Source: a virus
Reading direction: 5' to 3' (one strand)
IMG/VR virus record: IMGVR_UViG_3300047509_000125
Span: 1-64,000 of that record
Length of the DNA: 64,000 nt
Below the pieces are notes generated by a model. The model worked only from the letters and a program-made list of their open reading frames with translations, searched no databases and had not been told where the DNA came from. Of the stretch, positions 45,270-53,260 are shown piece after piece (within the stretch, counting starts at the first letter, position 1; the number at the start of each line of letters is the position of its first letter). The translations under genes and the position numbers were made by a program.

Positions 45270-45548
45270 ATGTGGCCTTTCAACGACAAAAAGCAGCTAG
45301 ACAGAATCGAACAAAACACCAAACAAATTATGATAAACCAAGCACAATTCGACACCGACCTTGCCGGCTTCCTAACCGCATTCGGCAATCTCATCACCGC
45401 AGTTGACAACTACATATCGTCTCAGACGCCAGCGGACCTAACGGCTGAGGACAACCAGTTGCTCACCGCCGCGCAAACCGCCGCGACTGAGTTAAACAAG
45501 CTGAACCCGCCGGCACCGGTTCCAGTTCCTCCGACCCCGACACCTTAA
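45270..45548 (+). CDS. Small helical protein with Pro/Val tail
   Basis: A 92-residue protein with an amphipathic coiled N-terminal half (LDRIEQNTKQIMINQAQFD) and a Pro-Val-Pro tail (PAPVPVPPTPTP). Short proteins of this layout occur between phage lysis genes. Function unknown. Confidence 0.5.
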   Translation: MWPFNDKKQLDRIEQNTKQIMINQAQFDTDLAGFLTAFGNLITAVDNYISSQTPADLTAEDNQLLTAAQTAATELNKLNPPAPVPVPPTPTP

Positions 45549-45553
45549 AATCC

Positions 45554-45928
45554 GTGAGAGCGTTGGCCGCTCTGTTAATCCTGTCGATCGCAGGATGCGT
45601 TGACACGCGCACCCGCGTTTACGAGGGAGGCAGTCTGGTTTTGTCTACCGGAGCGGACATGCAGAGCGTCTCATTCCGTACTCCAGGCGGGACACAGCTA
45701 ACCGGTGTCGGGGTTAATCATTCAACGCCGATTCTGGCCAATGGCACAGCCGTAGCGACAATTCTTGACGCGGCCGGTCGGCTCGCGGGCGTCGTTGGCG
45801 CCGCGGTAGTTGGCGGGATTTTGGCCGTGCCTCACCCGGCCGCGGCTGCGACATCCGCCGTTGTGCCAGCAGCCGCCAGCCACGTCAACGGCATGGTGAA
45901 TCCGCCGTCGAAGGTCGTTCACCCATGA
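45554..45928 (+). CDS. Predicted lipoprotein
   Basis: The protein has 124 residues from GTG 45554. A lipobox (LSIAGC, Cys at about residue 15) follows a short hydrophobic stretch, so it should be a lipid-anchored periplasmic protein. Gly/Ala/Val-rich mature part and a Pro-rich end. Could belong to the spanin group; not proven. Confidence 0.6.
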   Translation: MRALAALLILSIAGCVDTRTRVYEGGSLVLSTGADMQSVSFRTPGGTQLTGVGVNHSTPILANGTAVATILDAAGRLAGVVGAAVVGGILAVPHPAAAATSAVVPAAASHVNGMVNPPSKVVHP

Positions 45929-46428
45929 TTGGGTTTCAGGGTGAAGTAACTCTGATCCCGTTAAGCAAGTGGGACATTCAGAGAAGGGGATTGCCCGTTC
46001 GGTTCTATGGAGAGTTCCAGTCAGATTTGGTATGTGAGTCTGCCTTTTGCGGCACCTTCACGATCCCAAAAGGATTTCTCAGTGACGGCGCAACAATCCC
46101 TAAGCTGTTCTGGAATTTACTGAGCGACACCGATCCAAATATCTTTTATCCGAGTCTGGCGCACGACTTCGGATATTCCACGCACGGGAACATCGGACCA
46201 AGAATAGTGACCAAGGACCAGGTCGATCAAATGTTGCGAGAACAGATGAAAGCAGTTGGCGCACCCGCTTGGCAATATGACCAGGTCTATTGGGCAGTTC
46301 ACTGGTTCGGAGGGTTCGCCTCAACCGCACGGCTCGTTGGAATAAAGCAGGGCTGGAATGAAACCACTCACCCGGCCAAACTCCGTAACACCGAATACAA
46401 CTTCAAACCGCAAGTGAGATCGCCTTGA
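45925..46428 (+). CDS. DUF1353 family protein
   Basis: A 167-residue protein. FTIPKGFLSDGATIPKLFWN, then LAHDFGYSTHG and a C-terminal AVHWFGGF match DUF1353, common in phages next to lysis and tail genes. Conserved Asp and His residues suggest a metal site, and some members lie by peptidoglycan-acting genes. Function not settled. Overlaps the next gene by TTGA. Confidence 0.7.
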   Translation: MIGFQGEVTLIPLSKWDIQRRGLPVRFYGEFQSDLVCESAFCGTFTIPKGFLSDGATIPKLFWNLLSDTDPNIFYPSLAHDFGYSTHGNIGPRIVTKDQVDQMLREQMKAVGAPAWQYDQVYWAVHWFGGFASTARLVGIKQGWNETTHPAKLRNTEYNFKPQVRSP

Positions 46429-46556
46429 CTAAACTGGTGCTAATTCTGGCCGCACTATGCCTAACAAGTTGCCGATACTTCGATCCTGGCACCGAAATCG
46501 AGTTTGATTGGAAACACATTTGCTACCCAACTCCACACCCAACCCCTCACAAATGA
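46425..46556 (+). CDS. Small lipoprotein, outer-spanin-like
   Basis: A 43-residue frame from TTG 46425 (TTGA overlap). Leu-rich start, then the lipobox LCLTSC (Cys 16), then a short periplasmic tail with Pro (PTPHPTPHK). The size and layout match Rz1-type outer-membrane spanins, which pair with an inner-membrane spanin to fuse the membranes at lysis. The next gene, a single-pass membrane protein, could be its partner. Confidence 0.5.
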   Translation: MTKLVLILAALCLTSCRYFDPGTEIEFDWKHICYPTPHPTPHK

Positions 46557-46699
46557 AGACAAGTCCGTTTTGGATGGCCCACCGCGCTTTTGACGCCGAA
46601 CTCGCCAAGGAACGAAAACGCCGAATGTGGATAGGTATTGCCCGGCTCCTATTTTTTGGAGCTGGCCTACTCGCTTTCTACCTGTTGCTTAAATCGTGA
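46553..46699 (+). CDS. Small membrane protein
   Basis: The protein has 48 residues from ATG 46553 (ATGA overlap with the lipoprotein gene). A basic N-terminus (ERKRRMW) precedes one hydrophobic helix (IARLLFFGAGLLAFYLLL). It has no long periplasmic coiled coil, so if it is an inner spanin partner it is atypical. Confidence 0.5.
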   Translation: MKTSPFWMAHRAFDAELAKERKRRMWIGIARLLFFGAGLLAFYLLLKS

Positions 46700-47058
46700 C
46701 CAAGGCGCGGGCGACGAGTTTTTCGGGACTTTCTGACTTGCGCGCGTACATCAAGTGCCGCGATGCCGGCGGCAGTCCAGAGCACTGCCTTAGCGTCGGC
46801 GATAACGGTTTGGGCGCTTTTGGTCAAGTCATGGCCACGCTCAAAGTGGCGTATGTCGCGCTACCTCGGGGCGTGGCGGTTGAGGGTAAAATGGTAACAG
46901 TAACACTCAACGGCATGGGTCACGGCAACCCGTTTACCTGTATCGTCGGCGACATCGCACCAGCCGGCGTAGTGGATCTCAATCCTGGCGCCCTCATCGC
47001 TGCCGGACTTCCTAGTGACACGGAGCTTGATTGCCCGGCCCAATGGGACTGGGCATAA
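46696..47058 (+). CDS. Hypothetical protein, possibly a double-psi barrel
   Basis: The protein has 120 residues from GTG 46696 (GTGA overlap). GDNGLGAFG, KMVTVTLNGMG and CIVGDIAPAGVVDLNPGA have the spacing of small beta-barrel (RlpA-like double-psi) domains. It closes the lysis/surface block, so a peptidoglycan-related role is possible. No catalytic residue is assigned. Confidence 0.45.
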   Translation: MTKARATSFSGLSDLRAYIKCRDAGGSPEHCLSVGDNGLGAFGQVMATLKVAYVALPRGVAVEGKMVTVTLNGMGHGNPFTCIVGDIAPAGVVDLNPGALIAAGLPSDTELDCPAQWDWA

Positions 47059-47077
47059 AATAGCCAAAAGATTTTTC

Positions 47078-47106
47078 TTGCGCTCAAGTTGCAACTTGGG
47101 TATGCA
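47078..47106 (+). promoter_or_regulatory. Promoter and palindromic operator of the RHH gene
   Basis: TTGCGC (47078-47083) and TATGCA (47101-47106) are 17 nt apart. Between them lies a perfect 14-bp palindrome, CAAGTTGCAACTTG (47085-47098). A repressor bound there would block RNA polymerase. The gene it precedes encodes a ribbon-helix-helix-like protein, so autorepression is likely. Confidence 0.6.
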
Positions 47107-47114
47107 TTGTCTTG

Positions 47115-47288
47115 ATGTCAGCACCAAGACTTGAAAAAGAAGCGATCGTGGTTCGGGTAAAACGAACCGTCCGCAGGGATTTGGACAGATTGGCCCCCAA
47201 ACAGAATGAACCAACTGGTAATTCTCTAGCTGCGAAAATCATCACCGATGCCGTCGCAAGGTTGGTGCGGAAGTTTCAACTCCGATGA
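47115..47288 (+). CDS. Ribbon-helix-helix (Arc/CopG-like) regulator
   Basis: A 57-residue basic protein. An N-terminal strand (EAIVVRVKRTVRRDLDRLA) and two helices (SLAAKIITDAVARLVRKFQ) match the Arc/CopG fold, which dimerises so that two strands read palindromic DNA. The perfect palindrome 17 nt upstream is a likely target. The gene opens the recombination/replication operon. It overlaps the next gene by ATGA. Confidence 0.6.
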   Translation: MSAPRLEKEAIVVRVKRTVRRDLDRLAPKQNEPTGNSLAAKIITDAVARLVRKFQLR

Positions 47289-47638
47289 GCCAAGAGACTA
47301 AATCTACTTTTGATGAATGGGCGTTGGTCGAGCTATTCGGCCATGCGCGTATCGTCGGCAAAGTCACCGAGGCCACAATCTCAGGCGGGGCGTTCATTCG
47401 TGTCGATGTTCCAGATAAAGACGGCAACACCGTTTTCACAAGGTTCTTCGGACCTGGAGCGATTTATTCGATGTCTCCAATCGACCGAGACACGGCGATT
47501 GCGCTAGCGCAACGGCAAAGTGCCGAGCCGGTGAAACAATACGAACTACCTGCGCCACGATTGGCAACACCAGACCCCGATGAACAGGTATTCACCGGCC
47601 ATCCAGATGAAGAGCAGGACGACGACGGAGTATTTTGA
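47285..47638 (+). CDS. Hypothetical protein in the recombination operon
   Basis: A 117-residue protein: EWALVELFGHARIVGKVTEA and FTRFFGPGAIYSMSPIDRD are strands of a small beta-barrel, followed by an acidic tail (DEEQDDDGVF). Similar short proteins often precede RecT/Bet genes in phages. An acidic tail is common in ssDNA-binding partners. Function not established. Confidence 0.6.
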   Translation: MSQETKSTFDEWALVELFGHARIVGKVTEATISGGAFIRVDVPDKDGNTVFTRFFGPGAIYSMSPIDRDTAIALAQRQSAEPVKQYELPAPRLATPDPDEQVFTGHPDEEQDDDGVF

Positions 47639-47663
47639 AAATCAACACACCAAAAACCACAAA

Positions 47664-48665
47664 ATGAATACTGAAAACGCAATTACTGTACCTACTGACG
47701 AAAAATCCACTGTGGAAATCGTGCCGTTTGGCACCGATGAACGAATCCGGCTCAGTATAAAAATGGTTCGCGATTTAATCGCGCAACCGACCAGATCGGG
47801 AAAACTGCCGGATGACAGGCAGTGCATTAAATTCATCATGCTGTGTAAAGCGCGGCATCTAAATCCGTACGAAGGCGATTCGTTTTTGCTTGGGTACGAC
47901 ACTCAGAGCGGGCCGCAATTCTCCCTGATTACGGCCCATCAAGTTTTCTTGAAGCGCGCGGAAGCCAGTCAGGGGTTTAACGGAATGCAGTCCGGCGTCA
48001 TTATTAAGACCGAAGATGGCCAAGTCACCGAGCGCGAAGGCGACATCGTTTTCGAAGGCGAGAAATTACTTGGTGGTTGGGCGAAGGTTTTTCGCAAGGA
48101 TCGGGAAATTCCGTTTTATCGGCGGCTGAAACTCGAAACGTTTTCTACCGGGCAATCCAGGTGGGCTAAGGATGGCGCCGGCATGATCGTAAAATGCGCG
48201 GAAGCGGATTCGCTCCGAAGCGCGTTCCCGACGCATTTAGGAGGACTCTATGTCGCTGAAGAAGCGCCACCGATTGATGTAACCGCCGCCCAGGTTCCGA
48301 TACCGCGGCCACAGATCGGCAACGGCAAAGCGACAGCCGTAGTCGCCGAAGCTGAACCAGAGCCACAGCCCGAGAAACCTACAAAACGCCCGCGCCGGCC
48401 GCGAGAAACAGCGCCAGCTAAAGCAGAAACGCCAGCCGCGTCGCCCCCGCCACCGGAAACCAACGCGCAAAAAATCGCTGCCCGTCTTGAACTGACGGGG
48501 AAACATAAGGTCACGGACCTACTGAAACTGGCGAGGAAGATGGAGTGGGTTGACGAACCGACCTCGCCCGAGGGGTTAACGCTGGAAAATGTCGGTGAGG
48601 ATAAACTGGCGATCTGGCTCGAGGATTGGACAACGGTCGTGGAACTGCTCGACGCGCAAAAATGA
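47664..48665 (+). CDS. RecT/Bet-family single-strand annealing protein
   Basis: The protein has 333 residues from ATG 47664. LCKARHLNPYEGDSFLLGYD, then FSLITAHQVFLKRAEA, GGWAKVFRKDREIPFYRR, and MIVKCAEADSLRSAFPTHLG (near residues 170-190) are the hallmark segments of phage Bet/RecT. These proteins pair complementary single strands in lambda Red-type recombination and need a partner exonuclease, here perhaps the DUF2800 or the early Cas4-like nuclease. The C-terminal third is Pro/Ala/Lys-rich and includes KPTKRPRRPRE. Confidence 0.85.
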   Translation: MNTENAITVPTDEKSTVEIVPFGTDERIRLSIKMVRDLIAQPTRSGKLPDDRQCIKFIMLCKARHLNPYEGDSFLLGYDTQSGPQFSLITAHQVFLKRAEASQGFNGMQSGVIIKTEDGQVTEREGDIVFEGEKLLGGWAKVFRKDREIPFYRRLKLETFSTGQSRWAKDGAGMIVKCAEADSLRSAFPTHLGGLYVAEEAPPIDVTAAQVPIPRPQIGNGKATAVVAEAEPEPQPEKPTKRPRRPRETAPAKAETPAASPPPPETNAQKIAARLELTGKHKVTDLLKLARKMEWVDEPTSPEGLTLENVGEDKLAIWLEDWTTVVELLDAQK

Positions 48666-48907
48666 CAGCAATAATGGGTTGGCTGCTTGTCGTCATTGGT
48701 GGATTGGTGCTGCTGTTAACGGGGGCATACAACCTTGCCGAATGCATTGCAGATCGGTACGACAAACCCGAGACGGTCCAAGTTGGTCAGTGCATCTTTA
48801 TCTACCGTAACCACAACGACGCTCAGATCATGCGCGATGCGCTGGCCAAGCACCCCGACGCTGTAGTTCGGACAGAAATAACCAACACGCCAAACGTGTC
48901 GCCATGA
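48662..48907 (+). CDS. Small membrane protein
   Basis: The protein has 81 residues from ATG 48662 (ATGA overlap with the annealing protein). One N-terminal hydrophobic helix (IMGWLLVVIGGLVLLLTGAY) and a soluble tail. Odd in a recombination operon; function unknown. Confidence 0.55.
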   Translation: MTAIMGWLLVVIGGLVLLLTGAYNLAECIADRYDKPETVQVGQCIFIYRNHNDAQIMRDALAKHPDAVVRTEITNTPNVSP

Positions 48908-50052
48908 TGCGCCCAGTCACGTCGGCGTCGAATATTCACAGAAGATTTTTATGCGCGGGAAGTGAGCGCATGGAAGCGAACTGTCCCGATGATAATTCAT
49001 CCGATGACGCCAAGATGGGCCAGTTATTACACGGCTACTACGCCAATCCAAAGCTCGATAGGTTGGTATTGAAACCCGCGCACCGGGATCTTCTAAAGAT
49101 TGCGGACGACATCGACACATTCATTTTCCAACGTGTAGCCGAACAGTTTCAAATCGCGGATAACGAACCGTTCGAGGAGGGGCGTGAGGATAGAGAATTA
49201 GTTGCATTGGCCGGCACCGAGGTTGCAACTCCCGGTCACTGCGATCGTTGGCGGCTGTATCCCGAGAAAAAAATTCTTGTCATAATTGATCTGAAAACCG
49301 GGTTTAAGGAAGTCACTCCAGCCGCGGCCAATTACCAACTACGCACGTATTGTATTGGTGGGGCCGAAGAATGGGACGCCGAACAAATTGTCGTCGCTAT
49401 TTCACAACCGCGGTTGTCATTCGATCGCCGTGTGACTATGGCCGCGTATTCGCGTCAGGATGTCTTTGACGCGTCGGCTGAACTGACTTCTATCCGAGCC
49501 GCATCAGCGCGCAAGGATGCGCCGCTTGTGGCCGGCGACGAACAATGCCGATGGTGCCGCGCCAAACTCGTATGTCCCGCTTATCAAGCCGCCATTAACG
49601 ATGGGATGGCGCTGGTCCAAATCGAACCTGGGACACCGACTAAGCGAGAGGCTGATGCGCGGGAAATCGTCGCAAATTGCTCCGACGAACAACTGGACCG
49701 ACTTTTGGTTGCGATTCAATTCGCTGGCTACGTGGCAGATCCAGCCAAAGACGAAGCGCGCAAACGTAAAACGGAAAACCCCGACCGTTTACCGGAATGG
49801 AAACTGGGTAAGGACAGCGCAATCCGTGAAATAGCGGATACGAAACGAGCGGTTAGCCTGTTATCGCTCCGTGGCGAACTCAGCAAGGATCAGATTTTTG
49901 ATTGCGCCTCTCTGGCCATCGGTAAACTGGAAGAACTTTACCGGCAAAAAACCGGGTGTACTTGGAAAGAAGCCAGGGACGTGATTGAGAAAACGATCGG
50001 AGCAGTGATCGAACTCAAACCTAAACGAGGTAGCCTAACTAGAGTGAAATGA
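48904..50052 (+). CDS. DUF2800 family PD-(D/E)XK nuclease
   Basis: A 382-residue protein. N-terminal SASNIHRRFLCAGSERM and GQLLHGYY fit the DUF2800 start. GTEVATPGHCDRW, LVIIDLKTG and YQLRTYC give the catalytic Asp-(Glu/Asp)-x-Lys core, and CRWCRAKLVCPAY holds paired Cys as in Cas4-type iron-sulphur nucleases. In phages DUF2800 often pairs with an annealing protein as the 5'-3' exonuclease. Overlaps genes before and after by ATGA. Confidence 0.75.
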   Translation: MMRPVTSASNIHRRFLCAGSERMEANCPDDNSSDDAKMGQLLHGYYANPKLDRLVLKPAHRDLLKIADDIDTFIFQRVAEQFQIADNEPFEEGREDRELVALAGTEVATPGHCDRWRLYPEKKILVIIDLKTGFKEVTPAAANYQLRTYCIGGAEEWDAEQIVVAISQPRLSFDRRVTMAAYSRQDVFDASAELTSIRAASARKDAPLVAGDEQCRWCRAKLVCPAYQAAINDGMALVQIEPGTPTKREADAREIVANCSDEQLDRLLVAIQFAGYVADPAKDEARKRKTENPDRLPEWKLGKDSAIREIADTKRAVSLLSLRGELSKDQIFDCASLAIGKLEELYRQKTGCTWKEARDVIEKTIGAVIELKPKRGSLTRVK

Positions 50053-50180
50053 CGCGAGCCCAACAGATAGCCATCGAGAATCACTGCCGACTGGCCGCGG
50101 AAACAATCCGACAACTGTTCGCTAACAAGATGTCGCGGGGATTGACTCGTATCCTAACGGTTAATACCGGTTATGAGTGA
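50049..50180 (+). CDS. Small hypothetical protein
   Basis: A 43-residue helical basic frame, coupled by ATGA to the nuclease gene (50049-50052) and ending in an 8-nt overlap with the next. RQLFANKMSRGLTRIL could be a nucleic-acid-binding helix. Supported by position only. Confidence 0.45.
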   Translation: MTRAQQIAIENHCRLAAETIRQLFANKMSRGLTRILTVNTGYE

Positions 50181-50241
50181 ATCGAAGAAAACTTTGGCGG
50201 GCCGGTCTGGCACGTCTCGATTTGCGATCACCGGGGGATGA
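50173..50241 (+). CDS. Possible 22-residue peptide
   Basis: ATG 50173 to TGA 50241; the stop overlaps the next start by ATGA. Basic Ser/Gly/Lys peptide. Could only be a coupling step. Confidence 0.3.
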   Translation: MSESKKTLAGRSGTSRFAITGG

Positions 50242-50474
50242 CGACGCGATTGGAACGTCGGCTGATTGCCAACCAGCAGCTTGACGGGGTTGGTGACGCT
50301 TCGCTTGGCGAGTGGATCGAGGAAAACGGGCCTTTCGTCCATCTGCGCCGACGCCTCAACCGTGAAGAAGAAAAGATCACCGGCCCTGTGGTCGATATTC
50401 GCAGCGATTCGTCGGAAGTTAAGCGGCGACTACAGCCGATTAAACACTTGCTGCCGGTAGGGTATCGCGAATGA
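50238..50474 (+). CDS. Hypothetical protein
   Basis: A 78-residue, strongly charged helical protein (LERRLIANQQLDGVGDASLG; EEKITGPVVDIRSD). Coupled by ATGA both ways. No family. Confidence 0.55.
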   Translation: MTTRLERRLIANQQLDGVGDASLGEWIEENGPFVHLRRRLNREEEKITGPVVDIRSDSSEVKRRLQPIKHLLPVGYRE

Positions 50475-50758
50475 GCGCATCATTCGTCCTGGTCTGGCGA
50501 GTTGTTCCGCCCTCGGACGTGACGTTAATGGTACGGTCCGGCGCGAGTGTATTCGATGCGTACCACTCCAAATGGCGTAACGAGTGGTTTGCGCTTGTCC
50601 CAGGCGGCCTCGAGGAACGCGTTCCGGAACCACAATTTTGGTGGTGCGAAGATGAGTACGCCAAGACTCATCAACGCGATATTGCGCCGCCAATCGCCAA
50701 GCACAGCCCGCGGTTACGCCGCAGCAAAAAGCCGCAGCAAATGGCGCTCAATTTATGA
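50471..50758 (+). CDS. Hypothetical protein
   Basis: A 95-residue protein with a beta-like N-terminus (FVLVWRVVPPSDVTLMVRSG), an aromatic middle (FWWCEDEYAK) and a basic C-terminus (RLRRSKKPQQ). Coupled by ATGA both ways. Function unknown. Confidence 0.55.
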   Translation: MSASFVLVWRVVPPSDVTLMVRSGASVFDAYHSKWRNEWFALVPGGLEERVPEPQFWWCEDEYAKTHQRDIAPPIAKHSPRLRRSKKPQQMALNL

Positions 50759-51255
50759 AAAACGAAAATAAAAAGAATTTCTTCGGTCAGGACGGAATGA
50801 AGCCGATGCTGATTCTTCCGCCCAACGCCGTCAGTGCGGCTGACATCGAAAAACTCAACGACAACGGAATTTGCACCGTGGTCGCTAAGAACCCCCGCGC
50901 TCTCAAATTCGTTGACCCAATTCCGTCAATCATGCAGCGCACCAAGATTGAGGATACCGCGATCAAATTCTCCCGCAAAATCCTGAACCGTGGCACCGGG
51001 TATTTCCCTTATGATAGCTACGAAAGGGCATCAAAGTCGGATTTGTGCGTGTTATTCGTCAACTTGTTAGTCGATGGCACGCCGCTTGATCCAGATGGCA
51101 CGATCGAAGAACAACAGCAGGCGGTTTTTGATGAGGCGAAGAGAGATGAACTGCGGCGGCTGGCTCGAGAAGAAGCCAGAGCCGAACGAGTCGCCAAAAA
51201 GAAAGAAGCTACTGGCCTGAAAAAATCGTTGACTCCTGTTCTTCCGACAGCGTAA
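50755..51255 (+). CDS. Hypothetical protein
   Basis: A 166-residue protein with a mixed N-terminal domain (LNDNGICTVVAKNPRALKF) and a long basic coiled C-terminal helix (REEARAERVAKKKEATGL). It lies directly before the helicase gene, so it may be an accessory replication factor; inference from position only. Confidence 0.55.
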   Translation: MKNENKKNFFGQDGMKPMLILPPNAVSAADIEKLNDNGICTVVAKNPRALKFVDPIPSIMQRTKIEDTAIKFSRKILNRGTGYFPYDSYERASKSDLCVLFVNLLVDGTPLDPDGTIEEQQQAVFDEAKRDELRRLAREEARAERVAKKKEATGLKKSLTPVLPTA

Positions 51256-51372
51256 ACATTTTAGTTCCGTCCCGAAATGTTTGGCCTACGACTCTCCAAT
51301 GCTGCATCTGACCACGCTTCCAGCCTCAGGGTTGTGAGCGGGCCAAACTGGTGCGGGTGCAGCACTGGAGGG
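51254..51372 (+). promoter_or_regulatory. Structured leader of the helicase gene
   Basis: In the 125-bp gap before the helicase, AAACATTT (51254-51261) pairs with AAATGTTT (51275-51282), and TGCTGCA (51300-51306) pairs with TGCAGCA (51358-51364). GGAGGG (51367-51372) lies 8 nt before GTG 51381. The second stem ends next to this ribosome binding site, so it could limit initiation. No T-run follows the first stem, so it is not a clear terminator. Confidence 0.4.
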
Positions 51373-51380
51373 TTGTTTGG

Positions 51381-53090
51381 GTGAGTCTTTCAGCCTCCGA
51401 AATCCGCGCGCAACTGCGTGCTAAAAAGGCCCCACCGCCGCCGGAACAGATTAGAGAAGCCGGGTTAGACAACGGATTAGAAAAACCGGTTAGAAAAGAG
51501 ACCCCGCTTCTCGACCGGGCGCAGCGTAGCACTTCGAAACCCAAAAAGAGCGTATTCGAAGTCAAAAACATCGAGGCTGACCAAGTCGAAGTCGCTGTTC
51601 TGTCGGCCCTCTACACGCAGCCGGAAAAGAGCTTCGAGATATTCGCTCAGGAACACGGTCGCCGGGAATTTCTGGCCAACCCGATTTGTCGCGCCTTTTT
51701 CGATGAACTGACCTCCTACTACAAAGCCCATCACGGCATTGATCCAACGGCGTTTGTCCAGAATTTGCATGACACTGGGAAAGAACAAAACCTGGGCGGT
51801 TCGGCCTTTCTCGGTCAGGTTATCTCGTTTGTTGTGCCGCCAAGCGCGCTGCCGCTACACCTTGGGATTTTACGGGACAAATATATTGCGCGTGAAATGG
51901 TCCGGTCAGCCGCGGTGCTGGCTGGTCGCGTCTCGGCTGGTGGCGCCGAAGATATGTGGGCTGCGATCGAGGAGCATGAACAAAAAATCATCAAACTGCG
52001 CTCGTTCGCGGACACAACCGAAGGCGCGGAGAATTTCGGGTTTGATGATCTGACCAACTTCAATTCGCGGAGTGATCCGAACTGTCTGATTGGCCACAGG
52101 TGGGTGTCGCGCGGTACGACTACGATTTGGGCTGCTGCATCCGGCGCTGGCAAGAGTACTTTGGAAATGCAGCTCGCTCTGTATTGGGCCATTGGCGCGC
52201 CGTGCTTTGGCCTAAAACCCGTCCGGCCGCTGAAAAGCCTCATTGTCCAGGCTGAAAACGATCTAGGCGATACAGCCGAGCAATTCCAAGGGGTTCTCGC
52301 CGGCATCAAAGCCACTGGTGACGTGAATCTCAACGGCGAAGTTGAGAAGATGGTGAGCATAAACCGTGTTATCGGCGTGGCTGGAACCGAATTTTTGCGC
52401 GTCCTGACCGCCCTCATCAAAACCCATCGGCCAGACATAGTCTGGATTGATCCGTTCCACGCCTTTGCCGGGGTTAATTTACTCGATGCCAAGGAAGTCG
52501 GGTCGTTCCTCCGAGAAGGTCTGATACCAATCGCCATCGAATACGGCGTCGGAGTACAGGTCATTCATCACGCTGGGAAAAGCAGCCAGGATAGCAAAGC
52601 GAAATCCCATTGGGCCGAAATCGACTTTCAATACTTAGGATTCGGCTCGAGCGAGATTCAGAACGCGTTTCGCGCCGTAAACGTCCTTGTGCCAATCTCG
52701 GGCCACGAAGGTAATTGGCGCCTGATCTTCTCCAAGCGCGGCGAACGTGCCGGCGCCAAAGACACCGAGGGCCATCCGGCCAAAAGCATATACCTGTCAC
52801 ATTCGAAAACGGGCTGTTGCTGGCTCCAGGTCGATAAACCCGAAGACCCGGTTAAATCCAATGCTAGTGCGGCCACGCAATTCCAGGCGAAATTCAACGA
52901 AGACTCGGTTTTGGAGGAAATGAGCGCGATCGACGAACTGACCACAACTCAACTTTCCAAACACGTGATGGGCGAAACCGGTATGTCTCGGATCACATTT
53001 TTCCGGCTGTTCAAAGAACTGAAAAAAAACGGCCGCATCCGCATCCGAGACAAAGGTTGGGTCAAAACCCCGCGCGCTGAATTGCCCTAA
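51381..53090 (+). CDS. Replicative helicase: DnaB-N domain fused to RecA/RepA-like ATPase
   Basis: The protein has 569 residues from GTG 51381, chosen over GTG 51351 because GGAGGG lies 8 nt upstream. Residues 68-150 are a DnaB N-terminal domain (VAVLSALYTQPEKSFEIF; FLGQVISFV). The ATPase core has Walker A ASGAGKST at 253-260, Walker B IVWIDP at 353-358 and VQVIHHAGKSS at 393-402, of the RepA/AAA_25 type. A C-terminal winged helix (TTQLSKHVMGETGMSRITFF) may contact the initiator or origin. It would unwind DNA for phage replication. The AAA_25/RepA core is unlike a classical DnaB core. Confidence 0.8.
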   Translation: MSLSASEIRAQLRAKKAPPPPEQIREAGLDNGLEKPVRKETPLLDRAQRSTSKPKKSVFEVKNIEADQVEVAVLSALYTQPEKSFEIFAQEHGRREFLANPICRAFFDELTSYYKAHHGIDPTAFVQNLHDTGKEQNLGGSAFLGQVISFVVPPSALPLHLGILRDKYIAREMVRSAAVLAGRVSAGGAEDMWAAIEEHEQKIIKLRSFADTTEGAENFGFDDLTNFNSRSDPNCLIGHRWVSRGTTTIWAAASGAGKSTLEMQLALYWAIGAPCFGLKPVRPLKSLIVQAENDLGDTAEQFQGVLAGIKATGDVNLNGEVEKMVSINRVIGVAGTEFLRVLTALIKTHRPDIVWIDPFHAFAGVNLLDAKEVGSFLREGLIPIAIEYGVGVQVIHHAGKSSQDSKAKSHWAEIDFQYLGFGSSEIQNAFRAVNVLVPISGHEGNWRLIFSKRGERAGAKDTEGHPAKSIYLSHSKTGCCWLQVDKPEDPVKSNASAATQFQAKFNEDSVLEEMSAIDELTTTQLSKHVMGETGMSRITFFRLFKELKKNGRIRIRDKGWVKTPRAELP

Positions 53091-53114
53091 AAATGAACCC
53101 AAAAACGGCAGTTG

Positions 53115-53250
53115 GTATCACGGGGTTTCAACGGCACAAGTATCAAGGCCCTGATACTGGGCAGTATCAAGGGGGATACTCTATAAGAGTATATTCCCCC
53201 CATGATACTTTACCGCCAGTATCAGATATCACGCGCCCATGAAACGATAC
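53115..53250. promoter_or_regulatory. GTATCA-box cluster with nested hairpin
   Basis: GTATCA is at 53115-53120, 53140-53145, 53164-53169 and 53219-53224. TGATAC is at 53152-53157 and 53203-53208, with GATAC at 53175 and 53246. AGTATCA (53139-53145) and TGATACT (53152-53158) form a perfect 7-bp inverted repeat. AGTATCA, GGGGG and ATACTCT (53163-53182) pair with AGAGTAT, CCCCC and TGATACT (53186-53209) as one 19-bp bulged hairpin with a 3-nt loop. It lies between the helicase and nuclease genes and may be an origin or operator region. It fills the 170-bp gap 53091-53260. Confidence 0.65.
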
Positions 53251-53260
53251 CAAAAATAAT

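Noticed and set aside
51254-51282. Rho-independent terminator after the 50755 gene
   Set aside because: The 8-bp AT-rich stem has no following T-run; kept only as a possible leader structure.
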